Source of the DNA: Synchiropus splendidus
Lineage: Eukaryota > Chordata > Actinopteri > Syngnathiformes > Callionymidae
Direction of reading: 5' to 3'
Assembly: GCF_027744825.2 (NCBI RefSeq)
Contig: NC_071349.1
Coordinates: 5,642,001 to 5,706,000 of the forward strand
DNA: 64,000 nt
This document shows, piece by piece, positions 30,082 to 40,977 of this stretch. The notes below the pieces were generated by a model. It was not told the origin of the DNA and made no database searches. It saw nothing but the letters and a program-made list of their open reading frames with translations. The position numbers and the translations under genes were made by a program. Each line of letters starts with the position of its first letter. Position 1 is the stretch's first letter.

Positions 30082-30461
30082 GTTCTTCACATCATTGACT
30101 TCCTATGATCCCTCCTCAGTATCTTATTGACAATAGAGGGAAGGACAGACGGCCAAGGTTCTTTAGTTTCTAGATTTAGTGGTCAATCTATGCTCAAGCG
30201 ATGCTCCACAGAGGCAGCTAAAGTGGCTCAGCATAACTCTTCTCTCATGGCACATATTTTGAGGGTTTCATACTCTTCAGTACCAATTGCTGCCTTTGTT
30301 TTGCACAGTAAAAAGTGCAGTTTTATATTCAAAAGTAAATCAAACATTTTTTTAATGTACATATTTACATACAAAAAGTAATGTATTTTTACATATATAT
30401 ATATAGACCCCATCATCATGTATGACATGGGTAAAAAAAAAAAAAACGTATATAAAAATAA

Positions 30462-30465
<4 letters not shown>

Positions 30466-30555
<90 letters not shown>
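30466..30555. repeat. (AT)n tract, about 90 bp
   Basis: Two long AT runs with a single break (TATACATATA) near 30517. The long tyrosine/isoleucine open frames on both strands here are produced by the repeat and are not genes. Confidence 0.97.
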
Positions 30556-30558
<3 letters not shown>

Positions 30559-32051
30559 ACTGTGTTTCGCCTATTTTATTTAATTGGGATCGGCAGTAAC
30601 CAACTAAAATCCAAATTAAGCTGAAAAGATAATATGAAGAAACTGGCGCCACACTCATTTTTATATTTCATCATGAATCACTGGATGTTCTGATTTTCTT
30701 TGTAGTGCTTTTGATCTAATTTGGATTCGGGCTCAATGTCCCCATCATTAGCGAGAGTGGAAACAGTGCTGCAGAAATGTCGCTGCTGTTATACAGCTGG
30801 TACTCCAGAACCAATTCAATATAATCAAGTATTGCATGTCAATACTGCTGCACATTCAGCGCTGGGGAGACAATTTAGCGGAAGCTACCCACAGAACCAT
30901 GATGCGAGCAATTCACATTCAAAACAGTGGTTGGTTGGTTTATAACTGAGCTGAATAATGCTTCAAAAAAAAGGTTGGAAATTAATTCTAAAGTATCATC
31001 AAAGATGATGTTTTTCTAAAGACAGCCCGGCAATAACAATTACAAACTTTTTCTTCATGGTTTCTTCATTCCTATTGTTGATACACCATCAATACAATCT
31101 TTCACTGCCAAGCCTTCCCAAGTATGAAACTCAATTCTTCAGTCTTCAGCACATTTTTGTTAAAACACAGACGTGTTGAAAGTTGCAAAAATGAAGGAGA
31201 CGCGAAGGCGGATTTCTTTGGCCATCGTGAACGCAGACACCATCAGCTTCCTGAGAGAGAACTTGAGTTGAATGCGAGCCGATCTTCATTCCAAACATTT
31301 CACAAGCCAGCGTCGGTAGCTCCTTCCTGATTTAATACTTATCCTCGTCTGTCCCATTACTGTGACGTGGGCGTGCAATTACACACACTTCTCAGGGGAT
31401 TGTAAACGTCTACGCTGTCAACACGGCGCTACCCAGAGCGTAAATAAAGCACAGCTCAGGAATCCACCGCCGCCCTGGCAGCCGCCGTGTTCGCACATGT
31501 CTATCGGTTGTTCAAAACAATACAGACGTTTGGAATCCTTGTTGTCTTGTGGTTAATTTGCTCTCAAACATATTTATGCTTCATAATATCTAACAGCTGA
31601 GATGCTACCAAGTGCTGTGTTTACCTGAAACTCAACACCAACCATGACTTTAAACGAAAACCACCTGTTGAATCACAGAGGGTCGTTTCTTGCTGTACTT
31701 TTTCAACTACGTTGCTTTTCCTCATTGGTTTTCTTAAGGAGACTGTCAGCAATAGTCTCTTGGCAATAAAGCCGGTGAACCTTCAACTTCACCCGCTCAG
31801 CTCGATAAGTTGCTAGCTAAACTTTTAGCTAGCTAGGGTGCTGCGCTTTTGAACGACTCCTGGTAGGGATTTCAAGAATGGATTATCTTGAGGAAGGCCA
31901 TGGGTGTATCTAGGACATACCTGAGAAATGATATGCCTCCAGTGACCTGTTACGATTATATTACAACATATTACAACATTTTAATTTACTTTAACAGTTT
32001 GCTCTCCAGACAACACGGAACCTTTGTAAGTGCAGGAGTTTCTGGTCCACT

Positions 32052-32300
32052 GATCACACTTAGACTTAGACTTAGACTAGACTTTATTGATCCCTTTGGG
32101 ATGACTGCCTCCAGGAAATTTACATTTCCAGCAGCAATAGAGGCAAGAAAGGGCATGCAGTCAGGAAGAGCATCACACAGAGAATAAAAAATAACAATAC
32201 TAATAAAATAAGAATAAAAATTAACCAAAATAAAATTATTATTAAAATTAAACTAGATTAAAATAGGTTATTGCACCAGAGAGACGGTTATTGCACGTTG
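32052..32300 (+). mobile_element. LINE-tail-like dispersed fish repeat
   Basis: It begins with tandem ACTTAG units, then ACTTTATTGATCCCTTTGGG and AGGAAATTTACATTTCCAGC, followed by A-rich sequence (AATAAAAATAAC-type) and TTATTGCAC repeated near 32268 and 32287. I recall this arrangement as a common dispersed sequence in teleost genomes, probably the 3' end of a non-LTR retrotransposon. No coding part is attached. The family name is not claimed; masking against a fish repeat library would decide it. Confidence 0.55.
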
Positions 32301-32377
32301 AACAAGTGTCCATTACTGCACTGATGCACAAGTCACGTGGCAGCTAGGATGATAACAACAACAACAAACATGGAGGA

Positions 32378-32427
32378 ATCCCTGAACAAAAGCAAACAAA
32401 AGCTTCTGTTTGCTTTTGTTCAGGGAT
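32378..32427. repeat. Perfect 20-bp inverted repeat with 10-nt loop
   Basis: ATCCCTGAACAAAAGCAAAC at 32378-32397 is the exact reverse complement of 32408-32427, with the loop AAAAGCTTCT between. It lies about 80 bp after the LINE-tail-like repeat. The perfect match suggests a recent origin, possibly a local inverted duplication. No promoter or gene is attached. Confidence 0.95.
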
Positions 32428-34597
32428 GTTTTTCACTACACAATGACCAGGGTTTCCACTACTCTGAATGTACTTGAAATTCTTATAACATTGAAATTCG
32501 TATACAAATATTTTCAAGACATTAAAAGAGCTTTAGTTTAAATAAGGCAATATACAAACTTGACTATAGCCACCATCGTGATTTATTGTGCTACTGTCAA
32601 ACTGATGAAAAATAAACAATATTTTGTTGTATAAATGCATGTATGGGTCCATCATTTGATTCAGTAACATATCAAATTCATTCAAATTGAAAAATGTGGC
32701 TTAACTTATTAACTTACTCTCTATCAACATAGCAACCCGGTTGTGCACCAAACACGGGGAGATTTACATGTAAATTCAACAAAATGTTGCACTAAAATTT
32801 GAACTCCGTCAACGGGTCGTGGTGCATTCACCTATCAAAAGCCAGGACTCTTCGTCACGTGAGTAGAGAGGGAAATTCATCAGCAAGACTCTGAAGTGAT
32901 CCGATGGCTGTAAGGACAAGGGCATGCAAATATTTGTTTGCTTTTAATCAACTTCTGCAGTAGAACGCTGCTATCTGCCATGTTGACTTCAAATACCACA
33001 GTGAGTCAGGGCTACAGCAAGTGTCGCGAAGTCGCGTTTGGTGTGAATGAACACTGAAAGACAGCGGCTACGCCCCTCTACTATATAAACAATGTTAGTC
33101 GTAGTCAGCCATCTCGAGGGAATCGTACATTTCACCACTTGTGTCAGTTCCTAGAAGTACACTGGGCCTGACCCATCAGGGCCCAGAAAGGCACTTGCAA
33201 CTGACACCTGGAAACCAGGGACGGGTTCAGAGGAGTGGCCTATTTTAAAGTGCACATTGGTAACAACTGAAGTAACCATGAAATTGGGGCATTTCAACCA
33301 CAAGGCTCTTGTCCATTCAATTCAAAGTTGGTCACACAAAAGTCAAAGATGCCAGTATGACGACCAAACTGACCAATAATAATTATGTTCAGTCACATTT
33401 ACCAGCTCTAATGCCACCTAGTGGAATGTTCACCTGAAACACAACACCCACAGTTCATGACTCTTAAACCAAAACCACCTGTTGAACAACTCTGAAAGCG
33501 CTGTCGCTCCCCTGTTTTTTTCTTCTTTTATTTACACTGTCTCATATCTACACTCTTTATTCTTTTATCCTTTCTTCTTCTCCATTCAACATTCTTTTTT
33601 TTCTCTCTGGAAGGCCTTTACCATGTGTGTCAGAGTTTCTATGGGGGCAAAGTTGGCAACACAACAAAGCTTCAGGATGTGCACACACAGCCTTGATACA
33701 CACTGTATTCAATTAGCGCGGCACACTCAAAGTATCTCCACTTCCACACAGACAAACACAGACACACACACGATCCCCTGCTGACAGATCTCACACTCCC
33801 CTCCGCCCAGTCAGTCAGAGCGCTGGAGTGTAAGTGTGTGACAGATCTGCACCTTCTTAAACTGCTCTCTGCTGGTGTCATCACGGCGCTGCGAGCTGCG
33901 TTGATGTTCAGGCGGCACAAAGAGAAGATGATAAGCTTTCAATTAGAAGGCAGCTCAGGGGAATTTTCCAGCTGTCTCCCCACACTCTGAGAGGCTCCAT
34001 CCCTCTACATGTGGGGAGCAGAGGAACCCTCATCTGGCTCGGTCAAACAAGTCAGGCTCGACTTTTTCCCATTATCCTTTGAATGTTCTTCTGTTGCCCA
34101 AAGACATTGTGAAAAGTAATGATCATGTAGGCTCACTTATTACACACAAAATCAAATCTGACCGATCGCATTGATGAACAAGGTGACTTTCAGGACAAAG
34201 AAGTTGGTAAAGAAATACACAACCTAAATCTAATGTCTTGCATCTTCTACTGTTTTGATTATCGTTGTTATATTTGTTCATTTGTTCAGTAGTCTAGGGA
34301 GTGACAAGGGACTCAAAGTTAGCTTAAAATGATGACACACTGAGGCATTCAGCGTTCTGTTGGGGAGAGACAAGGCACTTGGCACCTTCTGAGGGTATGT
34401 TGTGACTTGTCGCAAATTGGACATAGTAGAAGCAAGATATGTATGATGATTTCCACTCGGCTGAATTGGCCAATGAGTTTGAGGCCCATTGGAAGACATA
34501 CATGACTATGCCTGTCACAGTGATAAATACATTTGATGGGTTGTAGTTTATATTGATTAATATTTGTTGTTGTACGTCATATACGCCAACAAAAACG

Positions 34598-34799
34598 CAT
34601 TATGTGTGACCGTATTACTATGGTCATAAGGACATAAATTTGTCAGGTGAAGAATGGGCCATAGCTTGTGCTGAGAAAAACTCCAAAAGGATTAAGGCTT
34701 AGACTGAGACTACAGACAAAACTAGAAGTAAAAACACAACTTGAAACTATTATACAATATTTACAGTGCAACAATTATATATTGCACTTCTGATTTATC
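34598..34799 (+). repeat. Direct repeat, copy 1 (about 200 bp)
   Basis: Matches 36563-36739 along its length: both have GTATTACTATGG, GACATAAGGACATAAAT-like, GAAGAATGGGCCATAGCTT, CTAGAAGTAAAAA and CAACAATTATATATTGCA segments in the same order. Copy 1 has about 25 extra bases in the middle. The two copies are 1.97 kb apart in the same orientation. They could be decayed long terminal repeats or two copies of one short element. Confidence 0.75.
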
Positions 34800-35264
34800 A
34801 CGATTCTATTGCGATTCAGCAGCTGATGAATGTTTACTTCAGAGATTAAAAAGGAGCAGAGTGAAGAACAGTTACAATTCCTGCCCCGTACTGCCACTGT
34901 ATCCTAACTGTATGTATGCTTGTGTCTGCGTGAGGACCTTTAGGTGGTGGTGTCTGTTTTCGGTCAGTTTGGTGTTGCAGTCGATTTCATTGTTTTGACC
35001 TCTGAGATAAAAAAAAAATGTGAATCTTTACCAACACATTCTTACTTCTAAGATGTCAAATATTGATGATCATCCAGTAGACTTCATTGTCCAATTACAA
35101 GTCATGCGTATGATCACTTGGGGTGCTATATATAGCAAGTGCCATGCAGGAGAGGAGGGTCCGATCGATTGTTCAAGAGTGCATGTTCTGTCCTGGCTGT
35201 GGAACTACGGACAGATGATTTGGTTCTTGTGGCTTCATCACGGTGCGACCTTCAGCATCAGAGT

Positions 35265-35600
35265 GTGAAGTGGCTGGGATGAGGAGAGACTTGGAATAGA
35301 GCTTCTCTGCGTTAAGAGGAGTCAGATGTGAAGGGAAGGTGGTTCGTGCATCTCATGAGGACGCCCCCTGGATGCCTCCCTTTTGAGGTGTTTCAGGCAC
35401 GGCCAGCGAGGAAGTGACCAAGAGATCGACCAAGGACCCGGGGGAGGGATCATATCTCTAGACTTGGGGCTGGTGAATGTTGTCTCGGAGAAGGGCGTTT
35501 GACGTGACCTTTTGAAGCTGCCACCCCACGATCCAGCAATGGATGAGGTTGAGGATGGCCATGGGGTGGCGCTCCTTAAGGGTTCTGCAGAAAGAGTGCC
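35265..35600 (+). pseudogene. Fossil LINE fragment (3' end of ORF2)
   Basis: One frame at about 35340-35414 reads WFVHLMRTPPGCLPFEVFQA, which matches the WFGHLVRMPPGRLPGEVFRA segment I recall near the C-terminus of ORF2 in a common fish non-LTR retrotransposon. Flanking bases (GAGGAGTCAGATG before, CAAGGACCCGGGGGAGGGATCATATCTC after) follow the same element in shifted frames. Frameshifts and stops make it dead. It lies between the two ~200-bp direct repeats. Confidence 0.7.
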
Positions 35601-36562
35601 ATCCTATGCCTTGAGTTTTACCCTGAGCACTTTATTTCTTACGCAGCTGCACAGTCCAGAGATGCACTGTCGACCGTGACAAGCCGGAGGGATACCTGTG
35701 ATCAAATTGAACGCCAGATGTGTCACCATGCAACACAGAAAAGAGGCTTCTTGATGCCTTAGGAGTGAGAAAGTGTTGTCATTGCAGGAGTTATGTTGGT
35801 AACCTCACATAAACTAGGCCAGAGATAATGACAGAGTATAATAACGAATCACCAAAAGGATCTGAATCAAACTAGTGCTACATCTCTGACGTCTGTATTG
35901 GAAAAAGCACAGTCTTTCTCATGAGCCGAATATTCCGTGTCACTTCTGTGGCACCTGCATACGAAACCCATTAGGACCTCTTCTGCTACTGACCTTTCCT
36001 CCCCTCGGGAGAAGAGTCTGACTCTGATTTGGGTGCCTGGTACACAACTATAAATCTATTTTCTAAACAGACTGGTGGTGGGAACAGATGTTACAGTCCA
36101 AAAATCAGGCTTCCCACAGATTGACCAAGAAACTCTGGGGCCAGGGGCTAAGAAACCACGAGATCAGTGATGCAACTGTTCTCACACTGACGACTCGAGC
36201 TGCCAAAATGATGGAGAGAGAGGAACAGGGCTCTCCCTGTTCAGAGGGATCCCAGCGAAGGTAGTTTCACATCCATGCTGGGCCTTCAGAGACCGTCCCA
36301 TGTGCCAGGAAGGTCCAAGTTCCCATAGAAGACCACCTCTTTAGACCCTCATTAAAAACAAAGGCAGCTACACAAAAAAACGTTGTCATTTATAGGTCAA
36401 TGTGAACAGTGCTGTCGTGCATGGAAATCTCTCCAGAGATTTTAAATGACTATTTTCGGTACATTTAAGATCATAAACACATCCATGAACTGGTGTGAGC
36501 CGTTTGTTTTGTCTTGGTTTTAAAAGGAAAGTATTTCCAGCATGGTAATCAAATACCTATTG

Positions 36563-36739
36563 CATTCATGTGTGATGGTATTACTATGGACATAAGGACA
36601 TAAATTCATCAGGGGAAGAATGGGCCATAGCTTAGATTAAGGCTTAGACTATACACACAACTAGAAGTAAAAAACACAACTAGAAACTATTATAGAATAT
36701 TTATATTGCAACAATTATATATTGCAGTTCTGATTTATT
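36563..36739 (+). repeat. Direct repeat, copy 2 (about 180 bp)
   Basis: Second copy of the sequence at 34598-34799, in the same orientation, lacking about 25 bases of the middle part. Unique sequence resumes after TTCTGATTTATTG. Confidence 0.75.
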
Positions 36740-39537
36740 GCAGCTGTGAGTGTTGACCTTCATCTCCTTTCCTGAAAACAAGTATATGTTGTAATAAATG
36801 CATAATTAAATATATAAACAAATAAATATAGTAAATGTTATATAATAAATAAAATAATGCACACCATTGTTCACCAGAGAAAAACGCTGAGTCAAAGTGG
36901 TGACGGTTGGCGTGATTCGATGGTCTTTATTTGTCCCACAGTTTGGACATTTATTTATTGTGTATGTATAGAGATTATAAATACCCAAAGCAGTTCCTGT
37001 GCAATAACAAGGTACCAAAAAAATGAAAACTAAAACAAAACTTTGGGGTTAAACTTTATGGCACAAGAATCCCTTGTAGCCAAAAACAATAAGAGAAAAG
37101 AAGAAAACACAGCAGGAGCTGGATTCAACAACAATTGTCCATCTAACTTCACCACTGTTCTACACCCCAGCACAACCCTTGATCACAGTGAGTGTTAAAC
37201 CAGCATCTCAAACCTCAGAGGAACAATAATGAACAGCAGGTAGCAGAATGCTAACCATGTTCATGGTTCAAGTTCTTATTTGATTCATGAGTTAAAACAA
37301 AGGTCGGTTCTCGCCGCTTTGACTTCTCTAGCTTCATGAGTTGCGCTTGAGAATGGCCTACCATCTTTTCATCCATCTAAATGTGAAAAATAATTAATAT
37401 AGTTAAATTATGATTATTTAAATAATAAATATTTTAAATAATCGATTCTGGGTAGTAGCATTGTCAAAAAAAAATATTTGAAAATATTGATATTTCTTTG
37501 TGCACCCCTGCTGCTTACCATTGGAAATAATTATACTCTTATATGGTGTATTTTGTGAACAGAAATGTAGCATAGTTTGGGAAGCCACGTCTTGTATTTT
37601 ACTTATTGTTACTACTTATTGTTACTGTTACACTTTCCTTTTTTGCATTGTTCCTTGTTTTCGTGTTGTCTTTCTCATGACTGACTGAAACATTCTGCAA
37701 GCTCGATGCAAAATATAAACATTAGAAATGAATTTGACAGCTTGAATAAACACATTTTTACCAAAAAACAATTCATTAAAAAAAAGATGCACTCAGACAT
37801 TGCAATCTCTCCAGCAATACAGGGATTTAGCAGGTCAGGAAAGACCTCACAAAAGATGAATCACTTGTACATTTTCCTCTTTGAAATGTTGTCATGGTTA
37901 TTTGGTACCTGTCTGATCTGGAACAAGCTATAACTCCCACGATACACATTTGTGTGTCTCTTGGTGACACCACAGCAGCTAATGGACACATGGTTGAATC
38001 AAAACCAGAAGGCCAACAGCAGTCAGGTTTTATAAAGCAAAACTCTCAAGTTAAACTGCAGGATTTGAAGTGAAATCGCTTCATAGTGAAATAAGGGTTT
38101 GACACCCTCTTCTGAGAGGGACCAGGATGTTGAACCAAAATCTGCTTCTTCCAAATGAGCGAGTCAGATTCCCAGAAACCTTGTTTGTCTTTTCCCATAG
38201 GTTCATGAGAATCGACAAACTTCTTCTCCGTTTTTTTCTCACACAGAAAATCACAATCGCGATCGCTACATGTGAACACGCTTCCTCTATAAAACAGGAA
38301 ATAAGCACACACACAGAGACGCACGAACACACACAGCCCAACTCCACACAATTCAGCTCTCTGCCAGGACGTTTTGGGGGGCTCATCCCACCATCAGGGT
38401 TGGGTTCTGAGTGGGGGGCAGCAAAGGCGGGAAGGGGAAACAGTGATCCCTCTGGACCAGGTCTCTTCCTGTTTAAGCCGGGGAACACACTAAATTGCTG
38501 TTCACACACACACACTCTCTCAGTATCTTTCAATCTCTTGCAGTTGCGTAAAAGTATGAATTGCTCAAGTCTGTTTTAGATCACGTGGGAATGACCATTA
38601 AAAGGTTTTATTATTCCTCCGTTTTAGTTCCCACTCCGACGTTGAAGGCAGGAGGATTGATGTGCTTGGAGAGATTTCACCACCAAGATGCCTAATGCAC
38701 TTCGGATTTCCTTGCAGTTTAATGTCCTACTCATGTTCCAATTCCTGTTGCAGCCCAAATTACCCATGTTAGTGTGTGTTATTAATGATCACCACAATTC
38801 AATGTGGATTCTTGGTGAGCTTAAACTCAACAATGGCGAATTAAAATGGCTTCAAAATATATACAGCCTAGAGGTTCTTGCACACCGGACGCATATGTTT
38901 GCTGCAAATATTTCACACGTTAGATTTTTGTATTTGAACCTGCCGCTTTTCAGTGCAAGTTTGCACAACCACAGCATTGTTGCAGTAGTTATTTTTCCGG
39001 TCGTTTTTTCCAAAGTTTCGGTTGGGACAAGCACATACACTGATCAAAACATTCGTTCTTGACACGTCACATACCAAAACATTCATCATCAAATGGCGCT
39101 TGATTGTGTTCATATCCGAGCACCCGGTTCTTCTCAACAAAACGCATACAAACTATGGACGAAAAACAATGTTGAGAGGAGAACAGCCACGGAGATTGAA
39201 TATGATTACTCTCATCATTGCAACTCCAGCGATAACTGCAGGCAAATTCCGTTATCCATCCATGATCACAGCAAATCATAGGCCCCTCTTATTGGTTGTG
39301 ACTTGCGTGCCATGAATTATATATTTCATCGTGTCACACCCGATCTGCAAAGACATGTGTGTCAATATTCGCATTGGTATTTTTCGCAATTTCGCAAAGA
39401 CCCGAAATGATCATGCTTTCAATTTACAAAGAATTCCACACATGAAGACATAGTATCAATACTACTTTAATATTAGATATATGTCAATATCCTCCAAAAA
39501 ATGACATCACCCAAACACATTATTCATGATACTGTCA

Positions 39538-39967
39538 CTCCAGGTCAGTGCTGCCAATTACTTTGGAAAAGTAATCCGATTACTGACTCCCTTAACACAC
39601 ATTCAACACCACTTTTTTCGCTAATTTCTGCACATTCACGTACCCTGTTGGGCTAATGTGGTTATCTGTAATGGACACAAATTCAAAATAAAGGCTGTAT
39701 TTTCAGCGACAAATGTGTATATCTCGCCACACTAAAGCGTTGTTTACGTGACGCTCGCAGCTTGACACATGAGCTGCCCAAATGTGGAAAACATGACATT
39801 GTGCCCGAAGACCCAGCAGAAGAAAGCTAATTTAAATATTTTGCTTCCAAAAAATACCAAAAAAGGTAACTCACAGTGCCTCTAATCTGATTACAGGGTT
39901 TGAAATGGTAACGTGTTAGATTTCCTGTTACTGAAAAGTGTGCATAACTGGCATCGCTGCTCAAGGA
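39538..39967. mobile_element. hAT-like miniature element with decayed target duplication
   Basis: The ends are imperfect inverted repeats: CAGTGCTGCCAATTAC from 39546 and, reading inward from 39959, CAGCGATGCCAGTTAT (12 of 16 match). The flanks CTCCAGGT (39538-39545) and CTCAAGGA (39960-39967) match at 6 of 8 bases, as expected for an old 8-bp hAT target-site duplication. Inside, AGTAATCCGATTAC and its relatives (for example AATCTGATTAC) recur. No transposase frame is present, so it is non-autonomous. Confidence 0.65.
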
Positions 39968-40957
39968 ATGTGGCAAGGTCAAGACTAGGGTGGTCAGCTT
40001 GAGCATAAATGTATGAGAACTGACCACTGCCAAGCAGCTCATATGCACCCAATTTGTAAGTTTCATCAAGTTATTGTCCAACATTCATTTTATCTGTATA
40101 AGTAGTACTGATCACTGATGTCATCCATGGTCATGAGAAAGTGAGGGCAGTATTGTTCCCCAGAACTAGCTTGCAAGGTACAGTAGAAACCAAGCAAGAT
40201 AGGGTCGAGTCTGTGCTACAGAGAGGGCACGATGGCAGTGTCCTTAAGAGTCTTCAGCACAATGTGCCTGCCAAGTCATTTGATGCCTTGGATCCAGAGA
40301 AAGCATTTCTAATTCAGACCAACAAAGATTCAAGCTTTCCTTTGACAGACCGCCAAGTGGAGATCATAGTGTCAAAAAAAAAGTAGGGAAAATGCTTCAA
40401 TTCAAAACAAAGGGAAGTCGATGAATGATGGGGCAAACGTTTGTCCTTCAAAAAGAAAAGCAGAGTGTTGACTGAGCAATGCTGAATCTTGAAGCTAAAT
40501 AAACAAGCCTTCTCCTGAAATTGTTTAAAGTGACATGTATATTGGATTCATTTGAATAAACATGTCTTCTCGCGATGGACCCATTGCACACTGAAACTGA
40601 ACCACAGATTCCTTGTTGGCCATGATCAGCATCACCCCCTCCTGTAGCTATCATTATTGACGCCCAACAGATATGAGCGATGTTCAGCCAGCGTTTGTTG
40701 CACAGTGACACTGATTTGGGAAAAAAAGAAAAGGAAAAAGGCAAACTTGTCACTTGTATAGATACTCAAAGAATGTGCCCAAGTACAGTGCATAAGCAGC
40801 GCAGCAGCTAAGACACTTTTGCATCAGATTCCCTCTTCAGTAATCTTCTACTTTGAACTTCCAACCATCACAACCTGCACCTGATAAATCAAATATCGCC
40901 AGACACTTAATAAATTATCTGCCATTGTTGTCGTCGGACAGGTGGTGGGGGGAGGCA

Positions 40958-40977
40958 AACACACACACACACACACA
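40958..40977. repeat. (CA)n microsatellite
   Basis: About ten CA units after a GGTGGGGGGAGG run. Confidence 0.95.

Larger units (their letters stand above)
27402..30110 (+). other. runx3: runx3 3' untranslated region (estimated)
   Basis: No gene follows the stop codon for many kilobases. The first well-placed polyadenylation signals are ATTAAA at 30018-30023 and AATAAA at 30076-30081, giving a UTR of about 2.6-2.7 kb, similar in size to mammalian RUNX3. Visible elements are a Pumilio-type site TGTACATA at 28401-28408, several ATTTA pentamers (for example near 28043, 28499 and 28682), a compound (CA)n(TA)n microsatellite at 28124-28155 and a (GT)n run at 29154-29175. The end point is inferred. 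Confidence 0.6.

Noticed and set aside
30228..30658. Long tyrosine/isoleucine-rich frames
   Set aside because: Direct products of the (AT)n tract at 30466-30555; not proteins. The same applies to the frame at 3681-3932.
38081..38579. Overlapping 150-codon open frames on both strands
   Set aside because: Two opposite-strand frames of equal length over the same bases, with CA-repeat-derived stretches and no domain; typical chance frames.
38880..39330. Possible Harbinger-type MITE
   Set aside because: CACACCGGACGC near the left edge looked like a transposon end, but no convincing inverted partner or 3-bp target duplication could be found.
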